Assembly (NCBI GenBank): GCA_902785355.1
Contig: CACZYF010000021.1
Location: 1-58,115 of the forward strand
Direction of reading: 5' to 3'
DNA: 58,115 nucleotides
Origin: an uncultured Ruminococcus sp.
GTDB taxonomy: Bacteria; Bacillota; Clostridia; Oscillospirales; Acutalibacteraceae
The first letter of the stretch is position 1, and the number at the start of each line of letters is the position of its first letter. The notes beneath the pieces are model-generated. The model was not told where the DNA came from, did no database searches, and saw nothing but the letters and a program-made list of their open reading frames with translations. The position numbers and the translations under genes are program-made. This document shows positions 16,491 through 24,239 of the stretch, one piece after another.

Positions 16491-16507
16491 TTATCAAGGA
16501 TTAGTAT
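16491..16507 (+). repeat. Solo copy of the TTATCAAGGATTAGTAT motif
   Basis: Exact 17-bp match to the right end of the 29477-29723 element and to 54169-54185. It directly follows a terminator, as does the 54169 copy. Confidence 0.7.
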
Positions 16508-16537
16508 CAGACCTACAGCATAGAAACATCAAAGAGA

Positions 16538-16563
16538 AAGCTCCGGACGAAAATCCGGAGCTT
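16538..16563 (-). terminator. Terminator of the rsmE-rsmD-coaD operon
   Basis: AAGCTCCGGA (16538-16547) / TCCGGAGCTT (16554-16563). On the minus strand the tail is TCTCTTTG. The rest of 16508-16659 holds nothing recognised. Confidence 0.7.
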
Positions 16564-16659
16564 GCGTTATCATTTGTATTTGATACCGACGGCTGCTGTC
16601 GCTGCCATTTGCTGAATCACAGCGTCATATCAGACGGGATCGGTACTGTGCCGCGCTGC

Positions 16660-17115
16660 TTACTGCTTCTTGGTGATACGCAGATTCTGGCGGGTCTTGC
16701 GCAGCTCGGTGAGCTGAGCGGTGATCGCGTCGTCGGTACGCTTCATAACGTTCTCGACATAATCGTTCGCGGCCTTGCGGATCTCGCTCGCCTTGCCCTT
16801 GGCGTCGTTGAGCAGCTCGGCTGCCTCCGCCTTCGCCTCGCGCATGACCTCGCTCTGCTCGATCATCGCCTTCTTACGCTCTTCGGCGGCGCGGATGATA
16901 TCCTCGGATTCCTTCTTTGCCTCCGCCATGATCTGGCTGCGGTCGGCTACAATATTCTTAGCCTGTCTTACCTCGGCGGGCAGGGTGTCCTGGATGTCAT
17001 CGAGAATGTCATAGATTTTATCCGCTTCGATGATGACCTTACCGCCGGAGAGGGGCATGGTCTTTGCGTCGGCTACAAGGTTCTGTAATTCCTCAATCAG
17101 TTCGTCTACTCTCAT
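16660..17115 (-). CDS. Coiled-coil protein downstream of coaD
   Basis: 151 residues, highly charged and helical. From about 55 to 135 there is a continuous coiled coil rich in Ala, Glu and Lys (AEERKKAMIEQSEVMREAKA), resembling the stalk of ATP synthase b subunits or DivIVA-like proteins. No membrane segment is present. The N-terminus MRVDELIEELQNLVADAK and the IIEADKIYDILDDIQDTLP region look like a small folded head. It starts 1 nt after coaD ends (AAGGAAATAAGT upstream) and is the last gene of the rsmE-rsmD-coaD operon. Similar ORFs beside coaD in Clostridia are known only as conserved proteins; no function assigned. Confidence 0.7.
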   Translation of the reverse strand: MRVDELIEELQNLVADAKTMPLSGGKVIIEADKIYDILDDIQDTLPAEVRQAKNIVADRSQIMAEAKKESEDIIRAAEERKKAMIEQSEVMREAKAEAAELLNDAKGKASEIRKAANDYVENVMKRTDDAITAQLTELRKTRQNLRITKKQ

Positions 17116-17116
17116 T

Positions 17117-17611
17117 TTACTTATTTCCTTTCGTTTTTAGTCTGTTGAAAACCTCGTCATGAATGCAGGCGGGAACAAAGTTCGTAATATCTCCGCCGTG
17201 ATGCGCAACGTTCTTGACGATGGAGGAGCTCAGGTAGGTGAAGCTCGAATCGCTCGCTAAGAAAACGGTGTCGAGCTCGGGGTTCAGCTTACGGTTCGTC
17301 AGCGCCATCTGAAACTCATATTCAAAGTCAGATACCGCCCGCAGTCCCCTTACAACCGCGGTGGCGCCGAGATCGCGCGCGCACTCAGCCAAAAGTCCGT
17401 CGCAGGCGATCACCTTGATGTTCGGGATATCGCCTACGGTTCTCTTTAAGAAATCGACCCTTTCCTCGATCGTGAAGGTGGGGTGCTTCTCGCTGTTGAC
17501 GAACACGCCGACGATGATCTCGTCAAACATCCTGCTCGCGCGGGTGATGATATCAATGTGCCCGAGGGTGACAGGATCAAAGCTGCCGGGACAGATTACG
17601 GTTTTGTGCAT
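17117..17611 (-). CDS. coaD: Phosphopantetheine adenylyltransferase
   Basis: 164 residues. Fourth step of coenzyme A synthesis: 4'-phosphopantetheine plus ATP gives dephospho-CoA. The nucleotidyltransferase signature is PGSFDPVTLGHIDII (T/HxGH at residues 15-18). Other family marks are VVRGLRAVSDFEYEFQM (88-104) and the C-terminal SSSIVKNVA. Cytosolic hexamer by family knowledge. It follows rsmD by 61 nt; rsmD-coaD is a common Firmicutes pair. Confidence 0.97.
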   Translation of the reverse strand: MHKTVICPGSFDPVTLGHIDIITRASRMFDEIIVGVFVNSEKHPTFTIEERVDFLKRTVGDIPNIKVIACDGLLAECARDLGATAVVRGLRAVSDFEYEFQMALTNRKLNPELDTVFLASDSSFTYLSSSIVKNVAHHGGDITNFVPACIHDEVFNRLKTKGNK

Positions 17612-17672
17612 AATACGCTCCTAAGCGGCGCCTGACGAGGAACCGTCCGGCGACCATCGTTAAAGCCGCATA

Positions 17673-18227
17673 TCAGCTTTCGACAAAATCTTCATGACGA
17701 TATGTGCTTACCTTTATTTTACCATAGGTACGCTCCCTGTCAAGAGTAAAGTTGTAATATTTTTGTAATAATTCGTCATTTAATGCACTTTCACAAATAA
17801 TGACTCCCGTTTTCTTCATCCTTTGTGCAATAAGCGGCATGGCTTCTTGCAAAAGCCCCCTGTTATACGGAGGATCAAGAAAGGCGACGTCAAACTCGCG
17901 GGAGGTGTTCCGTAGGAATGCGAGCGAATCCACGCACATCACCGTGCCTAAATGTTGCAGGTTTGTAACCTTTAGGTTGCGTTCGATGACAGCCGCCGCT
18001 TTCTTGCTCATATCGAGGAAAAGGGCGCTTCTTGCGCCGCGGGAGAGGGCTTCGATCCCCATCTGTCCGCTGCCCGCGAATACATCGATGAAGTCGCGCC
18101 CCTCCACCTCGAACTGGATGGATGAAAAGACGGCTTCCTTCACTTTATCGGTCGTAGGGCGGACGATATCGTCACCCTTCAATGTTTCCAGTACCCTGCC
18201 TCGCGCAGAGCCGGTGATCACACGCAT
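17673..18227 (-). CDS. rsmD: 16S rRNA (guanine966-N2)-methyltransferase RsmD
   Basis: 184 residues. SAM-dependent methyltransferase of the small-subunit rRNA. It begins MRVITGSARGR, has the SAM motif VFAGSGQMGIEALSRGA and the catalytic DPPY in FLDPPYNRG. The open frame reaches 18278, but ATG 18227 is preceded by AAGGAGGA and gives the normal family start. The extra codons would be made of the repetitive heptamer DNA that lies between rsmE and rsmD. Confidence 0.95.
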   Translation of the reverse strand: MRVITGSARGRVLETLKGDDIVRPTTDKVKEAVFSSIQFEVEGRDFIDVFAGSGQMGIEALSRGARSALFLDMSKKAAAVIERNLKVTNLQHLGTVMCVDSLAFLRNTSREFDVAFLDPPYNRGLLQEAMPLIAQRMKKTGVIICESALNDELLQKYYNFTLDRERTYGKIKVSTYRHEDFVES

Positions 18228-18243
18228 AAAAATCCTCCTTATT

Positions 18244-18458
18244 AAGTTAGGAGTTAGGAGTGAGGAGTTAGGAATCATGGAAAAGCCTGTCGGCTTTTGG
18301 ATTGGTATAACGTCTGCTTTTCAAATGTTTGCGATCCTGCATGGGTGCGGTGCGAATGTCCCTGCGGGACGCGGGTCGTCTTGGAAGCCGACCCCTACAA
18401 CTCTATGCGACGTTTATATAATTCCTAACTCCTCATTCCTCATTCCTAACTCCTAACT
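18244..18458. repeat. Composite repeat bracketed by inverted heptamer arrays
   Basis: The left arm is AGTTAGGAGTTAGGAGTGAG (18244-18263, continuing to 18273). The right arm is its inverted form, ATTCCTAACTCCTCATTCCT and further (18421-18458), ending on the rsmE stop codon. Inside are a GCGGGACGCGGGTCGTC...GCCGACCCCTAC module (18364-18398) and the boundary motif CAACTCTATGCGACGTTTAT (18398-18417). It separates rsmE from rsmD within an operon. Confidence 0.75.
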
Positions 18459-19185
18459 ATTCCAGGTTTCCCGTCAGCAGCATGGCGGCGCACAGGGCGG
18501 CGACAGGTGCCGTTTGCGCGCGTAATATCCGCTTGCCGAGGGTGGCGATCCGGACGCCGTGATCGCTCAGGAAGTCGATCTCCTCCTGCTCGAAGCCGCC
18601 TTCCGCACCGGTGATCAGCGCGAGGTGCTTCTCATCGCCCTTGATAAGGGCGCTCAGCTTCTCGCCGCCGCACTCGTAGAATACGACGGATGTGTCCGCG
18701 TCAGCGGTCGCTTCGGGAATATCCTTCAGATCGATACAGGGATTGACGCGGGGGATGACGCCGCGGCGGGACTGTGAGGCGGCGTTATCGGCGATCTTCT
18801 GCCATCGGGCGACCTTCTTCACCATGCTCTTGTCGTCGGGACGGGAGATGCACCGCGCCGAGAGGAAGGGCGTGATCTCGTACGCGCCCAGCTCGACCGC
18901 CTTTTGCACCACATCGTCGAGCTTGTCGCCCTTCATCAGCGCGATATAGAGCGAGACCCGCGTGCCGGGCTCCTGTTCGCAGACGGTGGAGCTGAGGATC
19001 CGCACGGTCACATTATCGCGCGTGATCTCGGTGATCTCGCAGTCGTGCCGTCTTCCGTCGGGGGTACAGAGGGTCAGCGCCTCGCCGACCCGCATCCTCA
19101 GAGAGCGGGAGATATGCGCCGCGTCCTCGCCGGTGACGGTGTAATATTCGGTTGTGATCGCGTCGTTCGCAAAAAACCAAGCCAT
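18457..19185 (-). CDS. rsmE: 16S rRNA (uracil1498-N3)-methyltransferase RsmE
   Basis: 242 residues. SPOUT-class SAM methyltransferase that modifies the decoding centre. It has an N-terminal PUA-like part (MAWFFANDAITTEYYTVTGEDAAHISRSLRM, given here as separate pieces) and the knot motifs KLDDVVQKAVELGAYEITPF, ITGAEGGFEQEE and LGKRILRAQTAPVAAL. ATG 19185 follows GAGGAACG. The frame is open to 19221, but the family N-terminus supports 19185. First gene of the minus-strand operon. Confidence 0.95.
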   Translation of the reverse strand: MAWFFANDAITTEYYTVTGEDAAHISRSLRMRVGEALTLCTPDGRRHDCEITEITRDNVTVRILSSTVCEQEPGTRVSLYIALMKGDKLDDVVQKAVELGAYEITPFLSARCISRPDDKSMVKKVARWQKIADNAASQSRRGVIPRVNPCIDLKDIPEATADADTSVVFYECGGEKLSALIKGDEKHLALITGAEGGFEQEEIDFLSDHGVRIATLGKRILRAQTAPVAALCAAMLLTGNLE

Positions 19186-19221
19186 GATCGTTCCTCGTAT
19201 TGATATTATAATTGTAAACAA

Positions 19222-19273
19222 ATTCTAACAAATTTGTCGGATGATTGCAATAGGGAAAAGTCGGGGGTATAAT
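19222..19273. promoter_or_regulatory. Divergent promoters sharing one palindromic -35 hexamer
   Basis: TTGCAA (19245-19250) reads identically on both strands. On the plus strand it is 17 nt from TATAAT (19268-19273) for the CinA-like gene. On the minus strand it is 17 nt from TAGAAT (19222-19227) for rsmE. A second possible minus-strand -10 (TATAAT near 19206-19211, with TTTGTT 16 nt upstream) also exists. Confidence 0.6.
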
Positions 19274-19315
19274 AGAATAAATGAATTGACTTCGTCATGA
19301 TGAATGGAGGACGCT

Positions 19316-19849
19316 GTGAAAACATCGGAATTACTGGAGCTGTTGGCTCGGGAGAATATTGAAGAGAAGGAGCTGCCGACCCTGCTGGTCAATGCGCTGA
19401 CCAAGGCGAAGAAGCGTGTGGCGACTGCCGAGAGCTGCACCGGCGGGATGATCTCCGCCGCGATCACCTCGGTATCGGGCGCCTCGGGCGTATTCGACTG
19501 TGGGGTATGTTCTTACGCGAACTTTATCAAGCACAAGGTCGTCGGCGTGCGTGAAGAAACGCTGAATACCTACGGCGCGGTATCGGATAAGACCGCCGCC
19601 GAGATGGCGCGCGGCGTCCGCCTGCTGTCGGGCGCGGATATCGGCGTCAGCACGACCGGTATCGCGGGGCCTCTGGGCGGAACGCCATACAAGCCCGTGG
19701 GGCTGGTTTATGTAGGTATCAGCACCGCGATGGGGCTGCATACCGAGAAGCTGCTGCTCGGTGAGAACAACGCCGACCGCGAACGCATCCGCGAGCTCGC
19801 CGTATCCGCCGCGCTCTTCTTCGCTCTCAAGGAGCTCGAAAAGCTGTGA
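19316..19849 (+). CDS. CinA C-terminal-domain nicotinamide-nucleotide amidase
   Basis: 177 residues, only the amidase domain. It deamidates NMN to nicotinic acid mononucleotide in pyridine-nucleotide recycling. Signature ATAESCTGGMISAAITSVSG (residues 36-55) and VSTTGIAGPLGGTP. The N-terminal MoCF-like domain of full CinA is absent, which is normal for PncC-type proteins. The start is taken as GTG 19316 because GGAGG at 19306-19310 is correctly placed for it; the upstream ATG 19304 would place the ribosome binding site inside the gene. Confidence 0.9.
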   Translation: MKTSELLELLARENIEEKELPTLLVNALTKAKKRVATAESCTGGMISAAITSVSGASGVFDCGVCSYANFIKHKVVGVREETLNTYGAVSDKTAAEMARGVRLLSGADIGVSTTGIAGPLGGTPYKPVGLVYVGISTAMGLHTEKLLLGENNADRERIRELAVSAALFFALKELEKL

Positions 19850-19933
19850 GCGGCGCTTTCATGACGGAAACGGAGAGCGAATCCTCCCCTTCCTGATATC
19901 CGCATTTTATCCTCTTTGTCATTACTTATCCTA

Positions 19934-19956
19934 CCCGTCGGTTTCGGCGGGCTTTT
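19934..19956 (+). terminator. Terminator of the CinA-like gene
   Basis: CCCGTCG-GTTT-CGGCGGG hairpin followed by CTTTTTC. Confidence 0.85.
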
Positions 19957-19991
19957 TCTTTGCGATTTCGGATGGTTTTTCATAAAAAAGG

Positions 19992-20020
19992 TTGTATTTT
20001 AATAATCTGTATGTTAAAAT
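19992..20020 (+). promoter_or_regulatory. malQ-glgP promoter
   Basis: TTGTAT (19992-19997), 17-nt spacer, TAAAAT (20015-20020). Confidence 0.6.
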
Positions 20021-20028
20021 GTATAAGA

Positions 20029-20045
20029 ATACTATCGGATAGTAT
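20029..20045. promoter_or_regulatory. 17-bp perfect palindrome downstream of the malQ promoter (operator candidate)
   Basis: ATACTATC-G-GATAGTAT is a perfect inverted repeat around one central base, starting about 9 bp after the -10. This is where a repressor would block initiation. No LacI-type or other local regulator gene is in the window. Confidence 0.65.
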
Positions 20046-20096
20046 GCTCCATATGAGCAATCTGATAAAAATTTAATCATGACAGGAGTTGAAATT

Positions 20097-21596
20097 ATGG
20101 CAAGAGTTTCCGGTGTGCTCATGCCCATCACCTCTTTACCGTCGCCGTACGGAATCGGTACGATCGGCAAAGAGGCTCGCAAGTTCGCCGATTTCCTGAA
20201 GAAGGCAGGTCAGTCGATCTGGCAGATTCTGCCCGTCGGCCCGACCAGCTACGGCGACAGCCCCTACCAGTCCTTCTCGACCTATGCGGGCAATCCGTAT
20301 ATGATCGACCTCGACACCCTCGTCAGCGAGGGTCTGCTCACCAAGAAGCAGATCAAATCGTTCAACTGGGGTGATAACGATGAGGAGATCGACTACGGCG
20401 TGATCTACGACAGCCGTTTTAAGGTCTTGAGGCTTGCTTACGCAAAGTTTAAGGAGGGCGACCAGAAGGCGTTTAACTCCTTTAAGCGTAAAAACGCGAA
20501 GTGGATCAAGGACTATGCCCTGTATATGGCTGTCAAGCTCAGCTTCGGCAATAAGGCGTGGCCCGAGTGGGAGGATGAGAGCATCCGCCTGCGTGACGAG
20601 AAGGCGATCAACCGCTATACCCGCAAGTTCAGGGGTGAGATCGACTTCTGGAAGTGGCTCCAGTTCGAGTTCTATAAGCAGTGGGAGGACTTCCGCGCTT
20701 ATGTCAACGGCAAGGGCATCAAGATCTTAGGCGATATGCCCATCTATGTCGCGATGGACTCCGCCGATACCTGGGCGAACCCCGAGGTGTTCTGGCTCGA
20801 CGAGGAGCGTAAGCCCGTCTGCGTCGCAGGCTGCCCGCCCGATTACTTCTCCGAGACCGGTCAGCTCTGGGGCAACCCGCTGTATAACTGGGATTACTTA
20901 AAGAGCACCGGCTATGACTGGTGGATGGGCCGCATCGCCGCCGCCGACAAGCTCTTTGACATCACCCGTATCGACCACTTCCGCGCCTTCGATACCTACT
21001 ATGCGATCCCCTTCGGCGCTGAGAACGCCATCGTCGGCGAGTGGAAGAACGGCCCCGGCATCGACTTCTTCAACGTTATGCGTGAGAAGCTCGGTGAGAT
21101 CGAGATCGTCGCCGAGGATCTGGGCGAGCTGTTCGACAGCGTTCAGGAGCTGCTGGATGAGAGCGGCTATCCCGGCATGAAGGTGCTCGAGTTCGCCTTT
21201 GCGGACGACGATACCAACAACTTCCTCCCCCATAACTATACCGAGAACTGCGTCGTCTATACCGGAACCCACGACAATGACACCGTCATGGGCTGGTACG
21301 AGCAGGCAGAAGGCTGGGAGAAGGAGCACTGCAACAAGTACATGGCTGATTTCGTCGGCATGAAGTTCGGCGATGAGGTCAACTGGAAATTCATTGAAGC
21401 AGCCTATAAGAGTGTAGCGAACTACGCGATCATCCAGATGCAGGACATCTTAGGTCTGGGCACCGAGGCGAGGATCAACATCCCCTCTACCCTCGGCGGT
21501 AACTGGGCTTGGAGGATGCGTAAGGACGCTGTCACCAAGGATATCACAGAAAGACTCTACAACCTTTCAAAAACATATTCACGATTGGAGGACTAA
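20097..21596 (+). CDS. malQ: 4-alpha-glucanotransferase (amylomaltase)
   Basis: 499 residues, GH77. Disproportionates maltodextrins in the cytosol, releasing glucose and supplying longer chains for phosphorylase. Visible motifs: SLPSPYGIGTIGKEARKF at the N-terminus, the catalytic-nucleophile region ITRIDHFRAF (Asp near 293), acid/base region VAEDLGEL (Glu near 340) and TGTHDNDTVMGWY. ATG 20097 is preferred over ATG 20079 because AGGAG at 20084-20088 lies just before it. Three nucleotides separate it from glgP, so they are one operon. Confidence 0.96.
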   Translation: MARVSGVLMPITSLPSPYGIGTIGKEARKFADFLKKAGQSIWQILPVGPTSYGDSPYQSFSTYAGNPYMIDLDTLVSEGLLTKKQIKSFNWGDNDEEIDYGVIYDSRFKVLRLAYAKFKEGDQKAFNSFKRKNAKWIKDYALYMAVKLSFGNKAWPEWEDESIRLRDEKAINRYTRKFRGEIDFWKWLQFEFYKQWEDFRAYVNGKGIKILGDMPIYVAMDSADTWANPEVFWLDEERKPVCVAGCPPDYFSETGQLWGNPLYNWDYLKSTGYDWWMGRIAAADKLFDITRIDHFRAFDTYYAIPFGAENAIVGEWKNGPGIDFFNVMREKLGEIEIVAEDLGELFDSVQELLDESGYPGMKVLEFAFADDDTNNFLPHNYTENCVVYTGTHDNDTVMGWYEQAEGWEKEHCNKYMADFVGMKFGDEVNWKFIEAAYKSVANYAIIQMQDILGLGTEARINIPSTLGGNWAWRMRKDAVTKDITERLYNLSKTYSRLED

Positions 21597-21599
21597 ACA

Positions 21600-23954
21600 A
21601 TGGCGATTACTATGGATCAGATCACTGCGATCGCTAAAGCCGCTTATTGTAAAAAGCCGAAGGATCTTACCACCGAGCAGCTGCACCTTGTCATCGGTAA
21701 GGCTGTCATGGGTGAGATCGCCGACAACTGGCGCAAGAGCAAGAAAAAGCATGAGGAGAGCCGCAGAGCCTACTACTTCTCGGCTGAGTTCCTGATGGGC
21801 AGAATGTTCTTTAACAATCTGTACTGCTTAGGGATTCTCGACGAGGTAAGAGATCTGCTGAAGAGCAAGGGCATCGATATCAACCGCTTTGAAGATATCG
21901 AGGACGCCGCTCTGGGTAACGGCGGTCTGGGCAGACTGGCTGCCTGCTTCCTCGATTCCGCCGCGACTCAGGAAGTCCCGCTGGACGGCTACGGCATCTT
22001 CTATCGCTACGGTCTGTTCAAGCAGCTGATCAAGGACGGCTACCAGGTAGAGGTCGCCGATAACTGGCTCAAGTATGCCGATCCGTGGTGCATCCGCCGC
22101 GTCGATCAGGCTCAGATCGTCAACTTTGCCGACAGCACCGTCGTCGCCGTTCCTTACGATATGGCGATCATCGGCTACGGCACCAAGAACATCAACACCC
22201 TGCGTATGTGGCAGGCTGAGCCCGTGGAAGAATTCAACTTCCTCGCGTTCAACGAAGGCCGCTATGACGACGCTGTCAAGAATAAGAACAACTGCGAGAA
22301 CATCTCCCGCGTGCTCTATCCCAACGACAGCAGCTACGAGGGCAAGATCCTCAGATTGAAGCAGCAGTACTTCTTCTCCTCCGCTTCCCTGCAGGATATC
22401 CTCCGCAGATATAAGAACAAGTACGGCACCGATTTCTCGCACTTTGCGGAGATGACTACCATCCAGCTCAACGATACCCATCCCGTTATCTCCATCCCCG
22501 AGCTGATCCGTCTGCTCGGTAACGAGGGCGTCGACTTTGATCAGGCGTTCGATATCGCGCAGAAGACCTTCAACTACACCAACCACACCGTCATGTCCGA
22601 GGCGCTGGAGAAGTGGGACAACGGTCTGATGAAGATGGTCATCCCCGAGGTGTACGGCATCATCGAGCGCATCAACGATCGTCAGTGGCACGACCTCAAG
22701 TATAAGGGCGTCGAGGAGCATAACATCAACGCCATGCGCATCATGTGGGACGGCAAGGTCCATATGGCTCGTCTTGCGATGTATGTCTCCAGCTACGTCA
22801 ACGGCGTTGCGTGGATCCATACCGAGATCCTCAAGAACGACGTCCTCAAGGAGTGGTACTGGGTCTATCCGGAGCGCTTCCAGAACAAGACCAACGGTAT
22901 CACCCAGCGTCGCTGGCTCGGTCTGTGCAACCCCGAGCTCGCTTCCTTCATCACCGAGCGTATCGGCTCCGGCTGGCTCAAGGATATGAGCAAGATGGAT
23001 AAGCTCGAGGAGTATATCAACCCCGAGTCCGTCAAGGAGTTTAACAAGATCAAGTATCAGAAGAAGAAGCAGCTCGCCGCCTACATCAAGAAGAAGGATG
23101 ACATCGAGGTCAACCCGAAGTTCATCTTCGATATCCAGGTCAAGCGTCTGCATGAGTATAAGCGTCAGCTGCTCAACGCCTTCTCCATCATGTGGATCTA
23201 CTTCCGCATCAAGAGCGGTCAGCTGCCCGACTTCCAGCCGACCTGCTTCATCTTCGGCGCGAAGGCTGCTCCCGGCTACAAGAGAGCGAAGGCGATCATC
23301 AAGTACATCAACGAGATCGCGAACCTCGTCAACAACGATCCCGATACCAAGGATAAGCTGCAGGTCGTATTCGTCAGCAACTACAACGTTTCCTACGCTG
23401 AGAAGCTGGTCGTAGCGGCGGATATCTCCGAGCAGACCTCCACCGCGGGCACCGAGGCTTCCGGTACCGGTAACATGAAGTTCATGTTCAACGGCGCTGT
23501 GACCTTAGGCACCTACGACGGCGCGAACGTCGAGATCGCCCAGCAGGCAGGCGAGGAGAACGAGTATATCTTCGGCGGCAGAGTCGAGGATATCGATCGC
23601 CTCAAGAAGGAGGGCTACGACGCGAGAGCACTGTATAACTCCAACCCGATGATCAAGCGTGTTGTCGATACCCTGATCGACGGTACCTTCAACGACAACG
23701 GCGCCCAGGGCGAGGGCAGCTTCGCCGAGCTGCACAACGCGCTCATCAACGGCACCAACTGGCACCACGCCGATCATTACTTCCTGCTCTATGATCTGCC
23801 GGATTATGTCGCGAAGAAGCTGCAGGCGAACAACGATTACAAGGATCGTATCGCCTTCGGTACCAAGTGCCTCAAGAACGTAGCGCACTGCGGCACCTTC
23901 AGCTCCGACCGCACCATCCTCCAGTATGCAACCGAGATCTGGAAGGTAAAATAA
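21600..23954 (+). CDS. glgP: Glycogen/alpha-glucan phosphorylase
   Basis: 784 residues, GT35. Releases glucose 1-phosphate from alpha-1,4-glucans. GNGGLGRLAACFLDS and the pyridoxal-phosphate lysine site EASGTGNMKFMFNGAV (near 620-636) are present, with LGTYDGANVEI after it. GGAGG precedes ATG 21600. Together with MalQ it forms a minimal maltodextrin/glycogen breakdown module, probably under the palindrome upstream of malQ. Long antisense frames over this gene are coding-bias shadows. Confidence 0.97.
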   Translation: MAITMDQITAIAKAAYCKKPKDLTTEQLHLVIGKAVMGEIADNWRKSKKKHEESRRAYYFSAEFLMGRMFFNNLYCLGILDEVRDLLKSKGIDINRFEDIEDAALGNGGLGRLAACFLDSAATQEVPLDGYGIFYRYGLFKQLIKDGYQVEVADNWLKYADPWCIRRVDQAQIVNFADSTVVAVPYDMAIIGYGTKNINTLRMWQAEPVEEFNFLAFNEGRYDDAVKNKNNCENISRVLYPNDSSYEGKILRLKQQYFFSSASLQDILRRYKNKYGTDFSHFAEMTTIQLNDTHPVISIPELIRLLGNEGVDFDQAFDIAQKTFNYTNHTVMSEALEKWDNGLMKMVIPEVYGIIERINDRQWHDLKYKGVEEHNINAMRIMWDGKVHMARLAMYVSSYVNGVAWIHTEILKNDVLKEWYWVYPERFQNKTNGITQRRWLGLCNPELASFITERIGSGWLKDMSKMDKLEEYINPESVKEFNKIKYQKKKQLAAYIKKKDDIEVNPKFIFDIQVKRLHEYKRQLLNAFSIMWIYFRIKSGQLPDFQPTCFIFGAKAAPGYKRAKAIIKYINEIANLVNNDPDTKDKLQVVFVSNYNVSYAEKLVVAADISEQTSTAGTEASGTGNMKFMFNGAVTLGTYDGANVEIAQQAGEENEYIFGGRVEDIDRLKKEGYDARALYNSNPMIKRVVDTLIDGTFNDNGAQGEGSFAELHNALINGTNWHHADHYFLLYDLPDYVAKKLQANNDYKDRIAFGTKCLKNVAHCGTFSSDRTILQYATEIWKVK

Positions 23955-23967
23955 TCTTTTGATCCAC

Positions 23968-24012
23968 AGAGCCGGTATCCCCATGCAGAGATCCCGGCTC
24001 TGAATAATTTTT
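23968..24012 (+). terminator. Terminator of malQ-glgP
   Basis: AGAGCCGG (23968-23975) / CCGGCTCT (23994-24001), then AATAATTTTTG. The loop is long (18 nt). Confidence 0.6.
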
Positions 24013-24111
24013 GATCTGTACCGCGGCGGTACCGGGGCGGACTGTCCCATCTGCAGCGGCTCCGGCATGAGCATGTGTACCGGCTGCATGGGCACCGGCA
24101 AGGTTCTGTAG
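24004..24111 (+). pseudogene. Orphan zinc-knuckle C-terminal fragment (DnaJ-type CxxCxGxG)
   Basis: The frame after TGA 24001-24003 encodes IIFDLYRGGTGADCPICSGS, then GMSMCTGCMGTGKVL and a stop at 24109-24111. The two CxxC-xGxG units are those of DnaJ-like zinc fingers. No usable ATG/GTG with a ribosome binding site is seen in front of them, and a terminator overlaps the front, so this is read as the remaining end of a decayed gene. It could still be made from a non-standard start. Confidence 0.4.
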
Positions 24112-24140
24112 CGTAATCTCAAATTGAATAACGGATAAAA

Positions 24141-24178
24141 CAGAAGCGGCGCCCCGTGGTGGAGCGCCGCTTCTGTCG
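24141..24178. terminator. Bidirectional strong hairpin downstream of the DUF4956 gene
   Basis: Perfect 12-bp stem CAGAAGCGGCGC (24141-24152) / GCGCCGCTTCTG (24164-24175). For the minus strand the tail is TTTTATCC. It terminates the VTC-DUF4956 unit. Confidence 0.75.
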
Positions 24179-24239
24179 GATATATTCTCAAGGAGTAGTG
24201 GAGATCGGGTTGAAAATCCTTTTACAGGTCAGACGATCA

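Noticed and set aside
17673..18278. Longer rsmD starting at 18278
   Set aside because: The extra codons come from repeat DNA, and ATG 18227 has a strong ribosome binding site and the family N-terminus.
18244..18458. CRISPR-like array from regular short repeats
   Set aside because: Units are 7 bp without spacers and no cas gene is present.
19304..19849. ATG 19304 as CinA-like start
   Set aside because: The GGAGG ribosome binding site would lie inside the gene; GTG 19316 is correctly spaced.
21828..23153. 441-codon antisense frame in glgP
   Set aside because: Leucine/valine/aspartate-rich shadow of a clear phosphorylase gene, with no start context.
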